Shown here: in pieces, positions 8,934 through 19,649 of the stretch | Position numbering within the stretch: the first letter of the stretch is position 1 | Layout of the letters: every line of letters begins with the position of its first letter | Origin: Betaproteobacteria bacterium | GTDB lineage: Bacteria; Pseudomonadota; Gammaproteobacteria; Burkholderiales; SG8-41 | Reading direction: 5' to 3' | Assembly (NCBI GenBank): GCA_028292435.1 | Contig: JAQGMI010000023.1 | Coordinates: forward strand, 1-64,000 | DNA: 64,000 nucleotides | Translations under genes and position numbers: made by a program | The notes under the pieces: generated by a model | What the model was told of the DNA's origin: nothing | Seen by the model: only the letters and a program-made list of their open reading frames with translations | Databases searched by the model: none

Positions 8934-10299
8934 AACGCTGTTGCAGCGCATTGGCGCGGTACTCGGCCGTCATGTGCGGCGCGGCGACCGGTTGGTGGCC
9001 GGATTAAGCGGCGGCATCGATTCAGTGGTCATGCTGGATCTCCTGCACCGCGTCGCCAAAACGCATCGCTTCGAACTCGCCGCGCTGCACGTCAATCATC
9101 AGATCAATCCGCGCGCGGACCGCTGGGCCAGCTTTTGTCGCGCCTATTGCCGGCGGCTCGGCGTTGCCCTGACGGTGGTCAAGGTTCGCGTGCCGCGCGA
9201 AGCCAGTTTCGAGGGCGCAGCACGTGCGGCGAGGTATGCCGCGTTCGCGGCCTTGCCCGCGAACTTTGTGGCCGTTGCGCATAATCTGGACGATCAGGCC
9301 GAAACGGTATTGATGCAGTTGTTGCGCGGCGCCGGCGTGAAGGGTGCAAGTGCAATGCCGGTTCTCAGGCGTATGGACCAGGGATTAAAGATCGAGCCAG
9401 GACTGCCCGATTCCCGGTCCTCAATGCGCAATCCCTCCGTTTTGCGTCCGCTGCTCGAAGTGACGCGCGCTGAAATCGAGGCGTACGCGGCGGCTCGAAA
9501 ACTCACGTGGGTCGACGACGACAGCAACGCCGATATCAGCTTCGATCGTAACTTCGTGCGTCACCGGCTGTTGCCGGTCATCGCCGAACGCTATCCGGCT
9601 TATCGGCAGACGCTGTCGCGCGCGAGCCGGCATTTTGCAGAGGCGGCCCAATTGCTTGACGAGCTGGCGCGCGGCGACATGCAAATCGTATCCGGCTTGA
9701 AGATCTCACTGCTCGCGGCGTTGCCCATAGCGCGCGCGAAAAACGCACTCCGTTACTTTCTGGCACTTCAAGGCGTGCGCATGCCGAACGAAGCGCGCCT
9801 CGCGGAATGCATCCGCCAGTTGCAGAAGCCGGGAGGTGCGAATACGGTCATCGATCTAGATGGACATCAATTGCGCGCCTTCAAGGGTGATTTGCGCGTC
9901 GTTCGGCACTCGCCGCAGCCGGCGGCCGGCTCGTCTTGGAGCTGGTGCGGCGAAAGCCGTCTCGTCGTGCCTGAACTCGGTGCTGCGCTGGTCATGAAAA
10001 AATCGCGCGGTAGCGGAATCAGCCTGGCGAAGCTGCAACTCGCGCCGGTGACGGTGCGCTTGCGAGAGGGCGGCGAGCGCTTTCGCCCGGATGCCCGGCG
10101 ACCGCGGCGAAGCCTGAAAAATCTGTTACAGGAAGCGCGTTTACCGCCATGGCTGCGCAGCCGGCTCCCGCTGCTGTACTGCGGCGAAACGCTGGTGTAC
10201 GTGCCGGACATCGGGATCGATGCCGACTTCGGCGCCCAAGCCGGCGAACCTGGGATCGAGCCAAAATGGGAGCAGGAGGGGGCGGCTAGCCCTGCATAA
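8902..10299 (+). CDS. tilS: tRNA(Ile)-lysidine synthetase
   Basis: A 465-residue enzyme that converts C34 of tRNA-Ile(CAU) to lysidine with ATP and lysine, changing decoding from AUG to AUA. The PP-loop SGGIDS lies at residues 36-41, followed by [11 protein letters not shown] and the [10 protein letters not shown] motif. The C-terminal half contains the TilS-specific substrate-binding regions, including the segment around [23 protein letters not shown]. The start overlaps accA by 32 bases in another frame; translational coupling is likely. Confidence 0.95.
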   Translation: MANTRKSPPNKTLLQRIGAVLGRHVRRGDRLVAGLSGGIDSVVMLDLLHRVAKTHRFELAALHVNHQINPRADRWASFCRAYCRRLGVALTVVKVRVPREASFEGAARAARYAAFAALPANFVAVAHNLDDQAETVLMQLLRGAGVKGASAMPVLRRMDQGLKIEPGLPDSRSSMRNPSVLRPLLEVTRAEIEAYAAARKLTWVDDDSNADISFDRNFVRHRLLPVIAERYPAYRQTLSRASRHFAEAAQLLDELARGDMQIVSGLKISLLAALPIARAKNALRYFLALQGVRMPNEARLAECIRQLQKPGGANTVIDLDGHQLRAFKGDLRVVRHSPQPAAGSSWSWCGESRLVVPELGAALVMKKSRGSGISLAKLQLAPVTVRLREGGERFRPDARRPRRSLKNLLQEARLPPWLRSRLPLLYCGETLVYVPDIGIDADFGAQAGEPGIEPKWEQEGAASPA

Positions 10300-10314
10300 A
10301 ACGCGTCGAATCGC

Positions 10315-10343
10315 TTTATAACCATGCCTTAACGTGGTATTCT
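10315..10343 (+). promoter_or_regulatory. putative sigma-70 promoter of ndk
   Basis: TTTATA at 10315-10320, a 17-base spacer and TATTCT at 10338-10343 with a TGG extension fit a housekeeping promoter. It lies in the 83-base gap between tilS and ndk, and an AAAGGAAAAGG ribosome site follows. This would be the start of the ndk-rlmN-pilW operon. Confidence 0.4.
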
Positions 10344-10382
10344 TCCGAATTAGCCTTAAAATTCAGAGACAAAGGAAAAGGT

Positions 10383-10808
10383 ATGGCAGTCGAACGCACG
10401 CTTTCAATCATTAAGCCCGATGCAGTAGCGAACAATGTTATCGGCCAAATCATGGCGCGCTTCGAGGGCGCCGGCCTGAAAGTCGTCGCTGCACGCATGC
10501 TGCGGCTGTCGCGCGAAGATGCGGAAGGCTTTTACGCCGTGCATCGCGCGCGTCCTTTCTTCAAAGACCTCGTTGATTTCATGATTTCCGGGCCCGTCGT
10601 CGTGCAGGTGCTTGAAGGTGAAAATGCGATCCAGAAAAATCGCGACCTCATGGGCGCGACCGATCCGAAGAAGGCGGCCAAAGGAACAATCCGCGCCGAC
10701 TTCGCTCAAAGCATAGACGCAAACGCCGTGCACGGTTCCGACGGCACCGACACGGCCGGTGGTGAAATTGCTTATTTTTTTCCGTCGCTGAATATCTATT
10801 CGCGTTAA
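10383..10808 (+). CDS. ndk: nucleoside diphosphate kinase
   Basis: A 141-residue enzyme that transfers the gamma-phosphate of ATP to nucleoside diphosphates through a phosphohistidine. The active-site His is residue 117 in NAVHGSDG, and the N-terminal [11 protein letters not shown] and central GATDPKKA motifs are intact. The usual HGSDS is HGSDG here, followed by TDTAGGEI rather than the more common PESA-type text; this is a mild variant. It is the first gene of a conserved betaproteobacterial block, 11 bases before rlmN. Confidence 0.97.
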   Translation: MAVERTLSIIKPDAVANNVIGQIMARFEGAGLKVVAARMLRLSREDAEGFYAVHRARPFFKDLVDFMISGPVVVQVLEGENAIQKNRDLMGATDPKKAAKGTIRADFAQSIDANAVHGSDGTDTAGGEIAYFFPSLNIYSR

Positions 10809-10819
10809 TACCTGCCGCC

Positions 10820-11905
10820 ATGACGGTCAATCTGCTCGAATTTGAACGCACGGGTTTCGCGCAGTTCTGTGCCGGATTGGGCGAGAAGCCGTTTCGCGCG
10901 CGCCAGTTGATGCGCTGGATTCATCAGGTCGGCGTCGACGACTTCGATGCGATGACCGATATTTCGAAAACGTTCCGCGAGGAAATGAAAAAGCTCGCGG
11001 TGATTTGCGCGCCTGAAGTTGCGCGCGACACGACTGCGTCGGACGGCACGCGCAAATGGCTGCTCAACGTGGGCACTGGCAACGCCATCGAAACCGTGTT
11101 CATTCCTGAACGCAATCGCGGCACGCTGTGTGTTTCTTCGCAAGCTGGCTGTGCGCTGGCGTGTACGTTCTGCTCGACCGGGCGCCAGGGATTCAATCGC
11201 AATCTGACTACCGCCGAGATCATCGGCCAATTGTGGCTCGCCAATCGCAAGCTCGGACGCGGTATCGAGTCGCCGCGGCCGATCACCAACGTCGTCATGA
11301 TGGGGATGGGCGAACCGCTAGCGAACTTCACCAACGTCGTTGCCGCGTTGCAGTTGATGCTCGACGACGACGCTTATGGCCTGTCGCGCCGCCGCGTGAC
11401 GCTCAGCACTTCCGGTCTGGTACCGGCGATCGACCGTTTACGCGATGCGTGCCCGGTGGCGCTCGCCGTTTCGCTGCATGCGCCTGACGACAAACTGCGC
11501 GACGAAATCGTGCCCATCAATAAAAAATATCCGTTGAAGGAACTGCTCGCCGCCTGCGTGCGTTATCTGGATCGTGCGCCGCGGGATTTCATTACGTTTG
11601 AATATGTGATGCTGGCCGGTGTTAACGACAGCCCGGAACAGGCGCGCGCACTCGCGAAGCTGCTGAAAGCCGTGCCGTCGAAGATAAATCTAATCCCGTT
11701 CAATCCATTTCCTGATTCGGGATACGAGCGGTCAAGTGCCGCCGCGCTCGAGAATTTTCGGGATGTGTTGATGCAAAAAGATTACACGGTGCTGGTGCGC
11801 AAGACGCGTGGCGATGATATCGATGCCGCGTGCGGGCAATTGGCGGGACAGGTGCTGGACAAGACGCGTCGCCGCGAACGGCGGCCTACGAATGCAGCGG
11901 CGTGA
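10820..11905 (+). CDS. rlmN: dual-specificity 23S rRNA/tRNA adenine-C2 methyltransferase
   Basis: A 361-residue radical SAM enzyme that methylates A2503 of 23S rRNA and A37 of some tRNAs at C2. The 4Fe-4S motif CxxxCxxC is visible in [24 protein letters not shown] and SLHAPDD are conserved radical SAM/RlmN segments, and the resolving Cys lies near the C-terminus in IDAACGQL. It is followed at 8 bases by the pilus lipoprotein gene, the usual order in this class. Confidence 0.97.
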   Translation: MTVNLLEFERTGFAQFCAGLGEKPFRARQLMRWIHQVGVDDFDAMTDISKTFREEMKKLAVICAPEVARDTTASDGTRKWLLNVGTGNAIETVFIPERNRGTLCVSSQAGCALACTFCSTGRQGFNRNLTTAEIIGQLWLANRKLGRGIESPRPITNVVMMGMGEPLANFTNVVAALQLMLDDDAYGLSRRRVTLSTSGLVPAIDRLRDACPVALAVSLHAPDDKLRDEIVPINKKYPLKELLAACVRYLDRAPRDFITFEYVMLAGVNDSPEQARALAKLLKAVPSKINLIPFNPFPDSGYERSSAAALENFRDVLMQKDYTVLVRKTRGDDIDAACGQLAGQVLDKTRRRERRPTNAAA

Positions 11906-11913
11906 GAGGTGCC

Positions 11914-12699
11914 ATGACTCGATTGATGCAGAAATTATGCGCCGCTGGATTTATATTGACGGCACTGGGCTGCGCGAACACCGGTTCGGAATCGACCACC
12001 TATGCGCCGAAGCCGGTCGCCAACACGGAAGAGAATTCGCGCGCCCGCATTCACACTGATCTCGCGGCTGGTTATCTAGAGCTGGGGAATTATGGCGTCG
12101 CGCTCGAGGAAGCGGGCGAGGCGCTCAAAGCCGATTCGAATTACGCACCGGCGTACAGTGTGATGGGTCTTGTCTACATGGAACTGCGCGACGACAAGGC
12201 GGCAGAGGCGAACCTTGCGCGCGCACTGCGAATCAGTCCGCAGGATTCGGACATCAACAATAATTTCGGCTGGTTTCTATGCCAGCGCAAGCGCGAGCAG
12301 GAGTCGATCAAGTATTTTCTCGCCGCTTTGCGCAACCCGTTGTATCCGACGCCGGACAAATCCTGGGTCAATGCCGGCATGTGTTCGCGCCAGGCCGGCG
12401 ATATCACCGCTGCGGATGACTATTTCCAGAAAGCACTCAAGGTGCGGCCGGGACAGCCGCAGGCTTTATTGCAACTGGCGGACATGGCTTACAAGCGTAA
12501 AAGTTATGCAGAGGCCAAGACGTACCTGACGCGCATTCAGCGCGACGTTTCGCCGACGCCCGAATCGCTGTGGCTGGCGCTACGAGTCGATCGGGCAATG
12601 GGCGACCGCAATGCCGAGTCGAGCCTCGGCTTTCAGTTGCGTAAAAATTTTCCTGAATCGCGCGAAGCGCGGGCACTGGCGGCTGGCCAGTACGAATGA
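11914..12699 (+). CDS. pilW: type IV pilus biogenesis/stability lipoprotein PilW (PilF)
   Basis: A 261-residue outer-membrane lipoprotein with a lipobox ending LTALGC (Cys20) and several tetratricopeptide repeats across residues about 45-245 (AAGYLELGNYGVALEEA, LVYMELRDDKAAEANLARAL and later units). The family is the pilotin for PilQ secretin assembly. The start at 11914 puts the signal sequence at the N-terminus; the longer frame from 11830 overlaps rlmN with no signal. It shares a 4-base overlap with rodZ. Confidence 0.88.
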   Translation: MTRLMQKLCAAGFILTALGCANTGSESTTYAPKPVANTEENSRARIHTDLAAGYLELGNYGVALEEAGEALKADSNYAPAYSVMGLVYMELRDDKAAEANLARALRISPQDSDINNNFGWFLCQRKREQESIKYFLAALRNPLYPTPDKSWVNAGMCSRQAGDITAADDYFQKALKVRPGQPQALLQLADMAYKRKSYAEAKTYLTRIQRDVSPTPESLWLALRVDRAMGDRNAESSLGFQLRKNFPESREARALAAGQYE

Positions 12700-13541
12700 A
12701 CGACTCGGAATATCCGGCCGAACCCGAGGTGCCGCCACCCGGCGCGCGGCTCGCGGCCGCGCGCGAGAGCCGCGGCATGACGGTCGCGGAAATCGCGCAG
12801 CAGCTTAAATTGTCGCCGTGGCAGGTCGAGGCGCTCGAGGCCGGCGATGACCGGCGTTTGCCGAGTCCGGTGTTCGTGCGCGGATTTATCCGCAACTACG
12901 CGCGCCTGGTGAAACTCGATCCCGCAGCGCTGCTCGGAGATACGCGACGTTTTCAACAAGCTGTGTCGGTAATTGCAGCAGTGGCGCCGAGTCGTTCAGC
13001 GGAAATTCCTTATCCTACGGGGCGGCGCATCCGGTGGCATCTTCCCGCACTCGCGGCGGTTGTTGTACTGGCGGCGCTTGCGATTTATGAATTTTATCCA
13101 GACGATGTCGCTGAAAGTCCGGTGACGTCGAACCAAGTCGAACCGACCGTTATGAAGGTCATCGCTGAAGCGCCAGCCGTGCCGCCGCAGTCAACGAGCG
13201 AGGCGCCGCCGCTTGCCGTCGCGAGCGAGCTACCGGCGATTGAACGCTCGGGCGCGAAGCTGAAAACGAGTGCGGCGAGTTCTGGCGGTACCCCGAGCGC
13301 TGGTGCGCAGGTCGTGCGGCTTCGTTTTGTCCGCGAGTCGTGGGTCGAGATTCGCGATCGCGATGGACGCCGGATATTTTCGCAACTGAACGCGCCTGGA
13401 ACCGAGCAGGTCGTCACCGGCATTGCGCCTTTGTCGCTGGTTGTCGGCAATGCAAACGGGGTGCGGTTGACGCACAACGAGCAGTCGGTCGATCTCGGAC
13501 CTTATACGAACGTCGACGTCGCGCGACTTACGCTCGAGTAA
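12696..13541 (+). CDS. rodZ: RodZ-like helix-turn-helix membrane protein
   Basis: A 281-residue bitopic protein. Residues about 10-75 form a Cro-type helix-turn-helix ([19 protein letters not shown], then [26 protein letters not shown]). A basic patch is followed by a membrane helix at about 110-128. After a Pro/Ala/Ser-rich periplasmic linker, the C-terminal 85 residues match DUF4115 ([19 protein letters not shown]). RodZ links MreB to the cell-wall elongation machinery. It overlaps pilW by 4 bases (ATGA) and precedes ispG by 5. Confidence 0.88.
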   Translation: MNDSEYPAEPEVPPPGARLAAARESRGMTVAEIAQQLKLSPWQVEALEAGDDRRLPSPVFVRGFIRNYARLVKLDPAALLGDTRRFQQAVSVIAAVAPSRSAEIPYPTGRRIRWHLPALAAVVVLAALAIYEFYPDDVAESPVTSNQVEPTVMKVIAEAPAVPPQSTSEAPPLAVASELPAIERSGAKLKTSAASSGGTPSAGAQVVRLRFVRESWVEIRDRDGRRIFSQLNAPGTEQVVTGIAPLSLVVGNANGVRLTHNEQSVDLGPYTNVDVARLTLE

Positions 13542-13546
13542 TCATT

Positions 13547-14800
13547 ATGTACGGAATTTCACAGCGGCGGCAGGCACGCCGCGTTCTGGTCGGCGGCATC
13601 GCAGTCGGCGGCGGCGCGCCCATCGTCGTGCAATCGATGACGAACACCGACACGGCGGACATCGACTCCACGGTCGGCCAGGTCGCCGCATTGGCGCGTG
13701 CAGGCTCCGAACTCGTGCGCGTCACGGTGAACACGGCGGAAGCGGCGGCGGCAGTGCCGCACATTCGCGATCGGCTGGCAGCCAAAGGCGTCGATGTTCC
13801 GCTGGTCGGCGATTTCCATTTCAACGGTCATCGTTTACTTACGCAGCACCCGGCATGTGCCGAGGCGCTCGCGAAGTTGCGCATCAATCCGGGCAACGTC
13901 GGACGCGGGTCCAAGCGCGACGAGCAGTTTGCGACGATGATTGAATTTGCGTGCAAGTACGGCAAGCCGGTGCGGATCGGCGTCAACTGGGGCAGTCTCG
14001 ATCCGGAGTTAATCGCGCGCATGATGGACGAGAACGCACGCAGCGCCGAGCCGCAGGAAGCGGCAGTCGTAACCCGCAAGGCGCTCGTTGCGTCTGCACT
14101 CGATAGTGCGCGCCAGGCCGAGAGCCTCGGCCTTGGCGAGGACAAGATCATCCTGTCGTGCAAGGTCAGCGGGGTGCAGGACCTGATTGCGGTTTATCGC
14201 GACATCGCATCGCAGTGCGACTATACGCTGCATCTTGGCTTGACCGAGGCCGGTATGGGTTCGAAGGGCATCGTTGCTTCGACGGCTGCGATGAGCGTGT
14301 TGCTGCAGGAGGGCATCGGCGACACCATTCGCGTGTCCCTCACACCCGAACCGAACGGCGATCGCACACGCGAAGTCGTCGTCGCGCAGGAAATCCTGCA
14401 GACCATGGGTTTGCGTTCATTCACGCCGCTGGTAATCGCGTGTCCCGGCTGCGGCCGCACGACGAGTACTTTCTTCCAGGAACTTGCCGACAGCATCCAG
14501 ACTTACCTGCGCGCGCAGATGCCGCTGTGGCGCGACAGTTATCCGGGCGTTGAAAACATGCACGTCGCCGTCATGGGCTGCGTCGTGAACGGGCCGGGCG
14601 AAAGCAAGCATGCAAACATCGGCATCAGTTTGCCCGGGTCCGGCGAAAATCCGGTAGCACCGGTTTATATCGACGGCGCCAAAGCGGTGACTTTGAAAGG
14701 CGACAACATCGCGGCGGAGTTCCAGGCGCTTGTCGAGCGTTATGTCGAGGAACATTATGCGGCCGACAAGCAGGACGCCGCTGCCGCACACACGCACTGA
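13547..14800 (+). CDS. ispG: 4-hydroxy-3-methylbut-2-enyl diphosphate synthase
   Basis: A 417-residue iron-sulfur enzyme of the non-mevalonate isoprenoid pathway, converting MEcPP to HMBPP. Its N-terminal TIM-barrel half starts at VQSMTNTDT. The cluster ligands are in ACPGCGR and [12 protein letters not shown]. The conserved [10 protein letters not shown] segment and the C-terminal GISLPGSGE are also present. The chosen ATG begins directly with the conserved [19 protein letters not shown] region. It sits in the pilW-rodZ-ispG-hisS order. Confidence 0.97.
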   Translation: MYGISQRRQARRVLVGGIAVGGGAPIVVQSMTNTDTADIDSTVGQVAALARAGSELVRVTVNTAEAAAAVPHIRDRLAAKGVDVPLVGDFHFNGHRLLTQHPACAEALAKLRINPGNVGRGSKRDEQFATMIEFACKYGKPVRIGVNWGSLDPELIARMMDENARSAEPQEAAVVTRKALVASALDSARQAESLGLGEDKIILSCKVSGVQDLIAVYRDIASQCDYTLHLGLTEAGMGSKGIVASTAAMSVLLQEGIGDTIRVSLTPEPNGDRTREVVVAQEILQTMGLRSFTPLVIACPGCGRTTSTFFQELADSIQTYLRAQMPLWRDSYPGVENMHVAVMGCVVNGPGESKHANIGISLPGSGENPVAPVYIDGAKAVTLKGDNIAAEFQALVERYVEEHYAADKQDAAAAHTH

Positions 14801-14822
14801 GAATAAAAAAAGAAAAAACCAG

Positions 14823-16100
14823 ATGTCGAACAAGATCCAGGCCATTCGCGGCATGAATGATGTGCTGCCAGACGAATCGCCGTTGTGGGAATATTTCGAA
14901 GATACGGTGCGCGACGTGTTCCGGCGCTACGGTTATCGCAACATCCGCACGCCGATTGTCGAGCGTACCGAGCTTTTCGTGCGCGGGGTCGGCGCGGTCA
15001 CCGATATCGTCGAGAAGGAAATGTATTCGTTCACGGACGCGATGAACGGCGACGAACTGTCGTTGCGTCCCGAGGGCACGGCGCCGACCGTGCGTGCCGT
15101 GCTCGAGCACAACTTGCTTTACAACGGACCCCAACGCTTGTGGTACAGCGGTCCATTGTTTCGCCACGAGCGGCCGCAGAAGGGCCGTTACCGCCAGTAC
15201 CATTCGTTCGGCGCTGAAGTGCTGGGTCTGCCCGGCCCTGACGTCGACATCGAGCTCCTGTTGATGGCGCGCCGCTTGTGGCAGGCGCTTGGCATCGAAG
15301 GCGTGCAGCTGCAAATCAATACTATCGGCAGCGCCGAAGAACGACGCGCCTTTCGCGAACAGTTGATCAAGTACTTCGAATCGCACGCTGGGTTGCTTGA
15401 CGAAGATGCGACGCGGCGCCTGCACGCCAATCCGCTGCGCATACTCGACAGCAAGAACCCGGAGATGCAATCGATGATTGAGGGGGCGCCCCGCCTGATG
15501 GATGCCCTGGGCGACGCTTCGCGTCAAAATTTCGAGGCCGTGCAGGCCGGCCTGCGTGACGCCGGCATCGAGTACACCGTCAATCCCCGGCTCGTTCGCG
15601 GCCTCGATTATTACAACCTGACCGTGTTCGAATGGGTCTGCGACCGGCTAGGTGCGCAAAGCGCGATTTGCTCCGGCGGCCGCTACGACGGTTTGTTCGA
15701 GCAACTTGGCGGCAAGCCGACGCCCGGCTGCGGATTCGGTATCGGCGTCGAACGCACCTTGCTGCTGCTCGAAGAGAGTAAAATGCGCGCCGCGACGCCG
15801 CTCGACGCTTATGTCGTGCACCAGGGTGAAGGCGCGACGCAATATGCAATGGGGGCGGCTGAATCATTGCGCGACAGCGGTCTTGCGGTGGCGCTCGATT
15901 GCAGCGGCGCCGGGTTTAAATCACAGATGAAGAAAGCCGACGCCAGCGGCGCCCGTTATGCGGTCGTTATCGGCGCCGACGAAATGGCCGCGCAACAAGT
16001 GAGCGTCAAAGCGCTGCGAGAAGCGGTGGAGCAAACGCGCGGCACGCTGGCGCAGGCAGCAGCAATGATGGTTACAACGATGAACAGCAAAAGAGGTTGA
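14823..16100 (+). CDS. hisS: histidyl-tRNA synthetase
   Basis: A 425-residue class II aminoacyl-tRNA synthetase. It begins [15 protein letters not shown], typical for HisRS. Motif 2 lies around [16 protein letters not shown], the histidine-specific motif [13 protein letters not shown] and GGRYDGL follow, and motif 3 is [13 protein letters not shown]. The C-terminal anticodon-binding domain covers about the last 95 residues. The stop TGA overlaps the first possible ATG of the next gene. Confidence 0.97.
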   Translation: MSNKIQAIRGMNDVLPDESPLWEYFEDTVRDVFRRYGYRNIRTPIVERTELFVRGVGAVTDIVEKEMYSFTDAMNGDELSLRPEGTAPTVRAVLEHNLLYNGPQRLWYSGPLFRHERPQKGRYRQYHSFGAEVLGLPGPDVDIELLLMARRLWQALGIEGVQLQINTIGSAEERRAFREQLIKYFESHAGLLDEDATRRLHANPLRILDSKNPEMQSMIEGAPRLMDALGDASRQNFEAVQAGLRDAGIEYTVNPRLVRGLDYYNLTVFEWVCDRLGAQSAICSGGRYDGLFEQLGGKPTPGCGFGIGVERTLLLLEESKMRAATPLDAYVVHQGEGATQYAMGAAESLRDSGLAVALDCSGAGFKSQMKKADASGARYAVVIGADEMAAQQVSVKALREAVEQTRGTLAQAAAMMVTTMNSKRG

Positions 16101-16102
16101 TG

Positions 16103-16741
16103 ATGGCCGTATACGATCTGGAAGAGCAGGAACAGATAGACGAAATGAAGGCGTGGTGGAAGCAATTTGGCGGCCTCGTCATTCTGGTGGTGGCCGTCGC
16201 TCTGCTGACGGTTGGCGGCATGCGCGGCTGGAGTTATTACCAGATGAAGCAGGGCCTCGAAGCGAGCGAGCTTTTCGCGCAAATGCAGGGAGCGGTCGGT
16301 GCCAACGAGCCCAAAAAAGTACAGGATATCGCCGCGGTTATTACCGATCGCTATAAGCGCACCGGTTATGCGGCCTTCGCGGCGCTCGCCGCGGCGAAAG
16401 CGGCGTTCGATACCGGCGATCGCGCGACCGCTAAAACCCGTTTGCAGTGGGTCGTGGATAACGGCCGCGACGCCGAGACGCGCGACATCGCTCGCTTGCG
16501 CCTCGCCGCGGTGCTGCTGGATGAAAAAAGTTACGATGATGCGCTTAAGCTCGTCGACAGTGAACACGTCGAGCCGTTCAGCACGTTGTACGCCGATCTC
16601 AAGGGCGACATTCTTGTCGCCCAAGGCAAGCCGGAAGACGCGCGCGCCGCTTATCAGGTCGCACTGGACAAGAGCGACAGCAGAAGCGGCTATCGGGCGC
16701 TGATCCAGGTCAAGCGCGACGCGCTCGGCGCGGCAAAATGA
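16103..16741 (+). CDS. yfgM: YfgM-like TPR membrane protein
   Basis: A 212-residue inner-membrane protein: a short cytoplasmic acidic head (DLEEQEQIDEMKAWW), one membrane helix at about 21-41, and a periplasmic tetratricopeptide-like domain. YfgM-family proteins associate with the Sec translocon and periplasmic chaperones. The second ATG (16103) is preferred because AGAGG ends 6 bases before it; ATG 16100 is possible. It lies between hisS and bamB, the standard context, and overlaps bamB by 4 bases. Confidence 0.85.
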   Translation: MAVYDLEEQEQIDEMKAWWKQFGGLVILVVAVALLTVGGMRGWSYYQMKQGLEASELFAQMQGAVGANEPKKVQDIAAVITDRYKRTGYAAFAALAAAKAAFDTGDRATAKTRLQWVVDNGRDAETRDIARLRLAAVLLDEKSYDDALKLVDSEHVEPFSTLYADLKGDILVAQGKPEDARAAYQVALDKSDSRSGYRALIQVKRDALGAAK

Positions 16742-17901
16742 CGCAAGCGGTTACACGACTGGCGGCGCTCGGGGCGTCGCTACTCATCATTGGCGGGTGC
16801 GCCGCGCCGGGCGACATGTTCGATAAATGGTTTGGCGCGGGCCCCGTGCAAAAACCCAATGAGCTTGTCGTGTTCAAGCCGACTGCGACGGCGAAGATTG
16901 TGTGGCAGGCGAGCGTCGGCTCGAGCCAGCGCTATGTGTTCAGCCCCGCAATCAGTGATGGCTCAGTCTACGCGGCCGATGCGTCCGGACAGATTGTCCG
17001 GCTCGATGCAACTAACGGTAAGGTCATGACGCGCTTGAACAGCAAGGTGCCGCTGTCGGGCGGCGTCGGCACTGACGGCAATCTGGTGCTGGTCGGCAGC
17101 GCCAAGGGCGAAGTCATTGCGCTCGACAAGACGGGGAAGGAACTGTGGAAGGTGCAACTCACGAGTGAGATCCTGAGCGCGCCGCAATTGTCACAAAATA
17201 TCGTTGTAATTCGCACCGGCGATGGGCGGATATTCGGGCTCGACGCTACGACGGGGGCGCGCAAATGGCTGTACCAGCGCGCCTTGCCGCCTTTGACCGT
17301 ACGCACAGCGGTCGGCGTGTTGATATACCGCGGTGGCGTGTTCGCCGGTTTTCCGGGCGGACGGCTGCTCGCATTATCGGCGGACACGGGCAACGTCGGC
17401 TGGGAAGCGACCGTCGCGTTGCCCAAGGGTTCCACTGAACTTGAACGGGTGGCCGACGTATCCAGTTTGCCGATTACGGACGGCCGCCAGGTTTGCGCCG
17501 TCGCATTTCAGGGCCGCGCCGCTTGCTTTGACCTTGTCAAAGGAGCGCCGATCTGGGGCCGCGATGTCTCGAGTATTTCGGGCATGACCAATGATCGGGA
17601 AAATATTTATATCGCGGACGACAAGAGCGCGCTGCTTGCGTTTGGTGCAAGTGCGGGCGCAAGTTTGTGGAAACAGGACAAGCTGTACGGCCGTTACGTG
17701 AGTGGACCGGTCGTGATCGGCAAGTACGTCGCAGTCGGCGATTTTCAAGGCTACGTTCATTTCATGTCGCGTGAAGACGGCTCATTCGTCGCACGCATCG
17801 CGACCGATGGCAGCCCCATCGTCGCGCAGCCGCAGGTGCTCAACGACAGCATACTCGTGCAGACCGTCAAGGGCGGAGTCTACTCGATCGCCATCCAGTG
17901 A
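16738..17901 (+). CDS. bamB: outer membrane assembly lipoprotein BamB
   Basis: A 387-residue lipoprotein with a lipobox IIGGC (Cys21), followed by a PQQ-type beta-propeller with repeats such as VYAADASGQIVRLDATNGK, VLVGSAKGEVIALDKTGKELW and IFGLDATTGARKW. BamB belongs to the BAM complex that folds outer-membrane beta-barrels, including the TpsB transporter family encoded downstream in this window. It overlaps the YfgM gene by 4 bases and precedes der. Confidence 0.95.
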   Translation: MTQAVTRLAALGASLLIIGGCAAPGDMFDKWFGAGPVQKPNELVVFKPTATAKIVWQASVGSSQRYVFSPAISDGSVYAADASGQIVRLDATNGKVMTRLNSKVPLSGGVGTDGNLVLVGSAKGEVIALDKTGKELWKVQLTSEILSAPQLSQNIVVIRTGDGRIFGLDATTGARKWLYQRALPPLTVRTAVGVLIYRGGVFAGFPGGRLLALSADTGNVGWEATVALPKGSTELERVADVSSLPITDGRQVCAVAFQGRAACFDLVKGAPIWGRDVSSISGMTNDRENIYIADDKSALLAFGASAGASLWKQDKLYGRYVSGPVVIGKYVAVGDFQGYVHFMSREDGSFVARIATDGSPIVAQPQVLNDSILVQTVKGGVYSIAIQ

Positions 17902-17965
17902 TCGCCGTACTTAAAGCGCTCTGCGGTCTTGGCGCGTCTCGTCATTTCAGGCCGCGAGCCGCGCG

Positions 17966-19315
17966 ATGATCCCAACCATTGTCATTGTCGGCCGCCCGAA
18001 TGTCGGCAAGTCAACGCTGTTCAACCGGCTGACGCGCAGTCGCGATGCAATCGTCGCCGACATGCCGGGCCTTACGCGCGACCGTCACTACGGCCGCGGC
18101 CGCATCGGCTACAAATCATACATAGTCGTCGACACCGGCGGCCTGGAACCGGTCACGCCGGAAGGAGTAATGCAGGTCATGGCGCAGCAGACGCTGCTCG
18201 CGATTGACGAGGCGGACGCCATTGTCTTCATGGTTGACGGACGCCAGGGATTGACTACGCAGGACCGTGGGATTGCCGACCAGTTGCGCAAGACCGGCCG
18301 CAAGGTTTGGCTCGTCGTCAACAAGGCGGAGGGCATGCAGCCGGCAACGGTCAGCGCCGAATTTCACGAGCTCGCACTGGGCGATCCGCTGGCGATTTCC
18401 GCGGCGCATGGCGAAGGTGTCGGCGATTTAGCGGAACTAATTACTACGGGATTCCCTGATCGACCCGAAGTCGAGGAAGACGATGACACGGCGCCCGAAA
18501 AACGTCCGCGCATCGCGATTGTCGGACGGCCCAACGTCGGCAAATCAACGCTCGTCAATTCGCTGCTCGGCGAGGAACGCGTAGTGGTATTCGATCAACC
18601 GGGCACAACGCGCGACAGCATTTACATCGACTTCGAGCGCGCCGGTCAAAATTACACATTGATCGACACGGCCGGCGTGCGCCGGCGCGGCAACGTCACC
18701 GACGCGATTGAAAAATTTTCAGTGATCAAAACACTGCAGGCAATCGAAGATGCGAACGTGGTCGTGCTGGTGCTCGACGCGCGCGACCAGGTGGTCGATC
18801 AGGATGCGCATATCGCAGGCTACATCGTGGAAGCGGGACGCGCCCTTGTTGTCGCCTTGAACAAATGGGACGGCCTGCGGCCAGAACAGCGCGAATCCGC
18901 CAAGCACTCGCTCGAGCGCACGCTGACCTTTATTGACTACGCGCCGATCCACTACATCTCGGCGCTCGCGGGTACCGGCATCAAGGGATTGCTCGAAGCG
19001 GTCGAACGCGCGTATCGAGCCGCGATGGTCAAGCTGCCGACACCCAGGCTGACGCGCGCACTGGAAGCTGCAATTGCCCGCCAGGCGCCACCGCGCGGCG
19101 GCGCGTTCAGGCCGAAAATGCGCTACGCACACCAGGGCGGAAGCAATCCGCCGCGCATCATCATTCACGGCACGGGACTGACCCGCGTGCCTGCCAGCTA
19201 CCGCCGTTATCTCGAGCATTTTTTTCGCGATGCCTTTGAGTTGATGGGCACGCCGCTGAAGATAGAGTTCCGCCAAGGCCAGAATCCATATGACAAACGC
19301 CGTGACCGAAGGTAG
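17966..19315 (+). CDS. der: ribosome biogenesis GTPase Der (EngA)
   Basis: A 449-residue protein with two tandem GTPase domains, each with a P-loop GRPNVGKST (first near residue 8, second near 187), DTGG or DTAG switch motifs, and NKAE or NKWD specificity motifs. A C-terminal KH-like domain follows ([11 protein letters not shown] to [14 protein letters not shown]). Der acts in 50S subunit maturation. It lies between bamB and hfq as in other betaproteobacteria. Confidence 0.97.
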   Translation: MIPTIVIVGRPNVGKSTLFNRLTRSRDAIVADMPGLTRDRHYGRGRIGYKSYIVVDTGGLEPVTPEGVMQVMAQQTLLAIDEADAIVFMVDGRQGLTTQDRGIADQLRKTGRKVWLVVNKAEGMQPATVSAEFHELALGDPLAISAAHGEGVGDLAELITTGFPDRPEVEEDDDTAPEKRPRIAIVGRPNVGKSTLVNSLLGEERVVVFDQPGTTRDSIYIDFERAGQNYTLIDTAGVRRRGNVTDAIEKFSVIKTLQAIEDANVVVLVLDARDQVVDQDAHIAGYIVEAGRALVVALNKWDGLRPEQRESAKHSLERTLTFIDYAPIHYISALAGTGIKGLLEAVERAYRAAMVKLPTPRLTRALEAAIARQAPPRGGAFRPKMRYAHQGGSNPPRIIIHGTGLTRVPASYRRYLEHFFRDAFELMGTPLKIEFRQGQNPYDKRRDRR

Positions 19316-19388
19316 GTGCCGTCCTATGGCGCTGGCGGGTGAAATACAGTAGAGTGTTATTTAATACTAAAAAGATGGGGCCAAGAAC

Positions 19389-19628
19389 ATGAGTGCGAAA
19401 GGGCAGCTGCTACAAGACCCGTTTCTTAACGCATTGCGTAAAGAACATGTGCCGGTGTCCATCTATCTCGTCAACGGCATCAAGCTGCAAGGCCAGATCG
19501 AGTCGTTTGATCAATATGTGGTGTTATTGAAAAATACGGTTACGCAAATGGTATACAAGCACGCAATCTCGACCGTCGTCCCGGCGCGTGCCGTCAATCT
19601 TGCGCTCGACCATTCGGCCGACGGCTGA
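19389..19628 (+). CDS. hfq: RNA chaperone Hfq
   Basis: A 79-residue Sm-like protein that forms hexamers and pairs small RNAs with mRNAs. The Sm1 region runs through [21 protein letters not shown] and [19 protein letters not shown], and the Sm2 motif includes [10 protein letters not shown]. The C-terminal tail is short, as in betaproteobacteria. The 73-base gap after der is AT-rich (a TTATTTAATACT stretch near 19357-19368) and may hold a promoter. hflX follows 21 bases downstream. Confidence 0.98.
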   Translation: MSAKGQLLQDPFLNALRKEHVPVSIYLVNGIKLQGQIESFDQYVVLLKNTVTQMVYKHAISTVVPARAVNLALDHSADG

Positions 19629-19649
19629 TCCTTCTTATTTTCCCTCTGA

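Noticed and set aside
7821..8951. A 376-codon minus-strand frame opposite accA
   Set aside because: It covers accA exactly and resembles nothing; accA is unambiguous.
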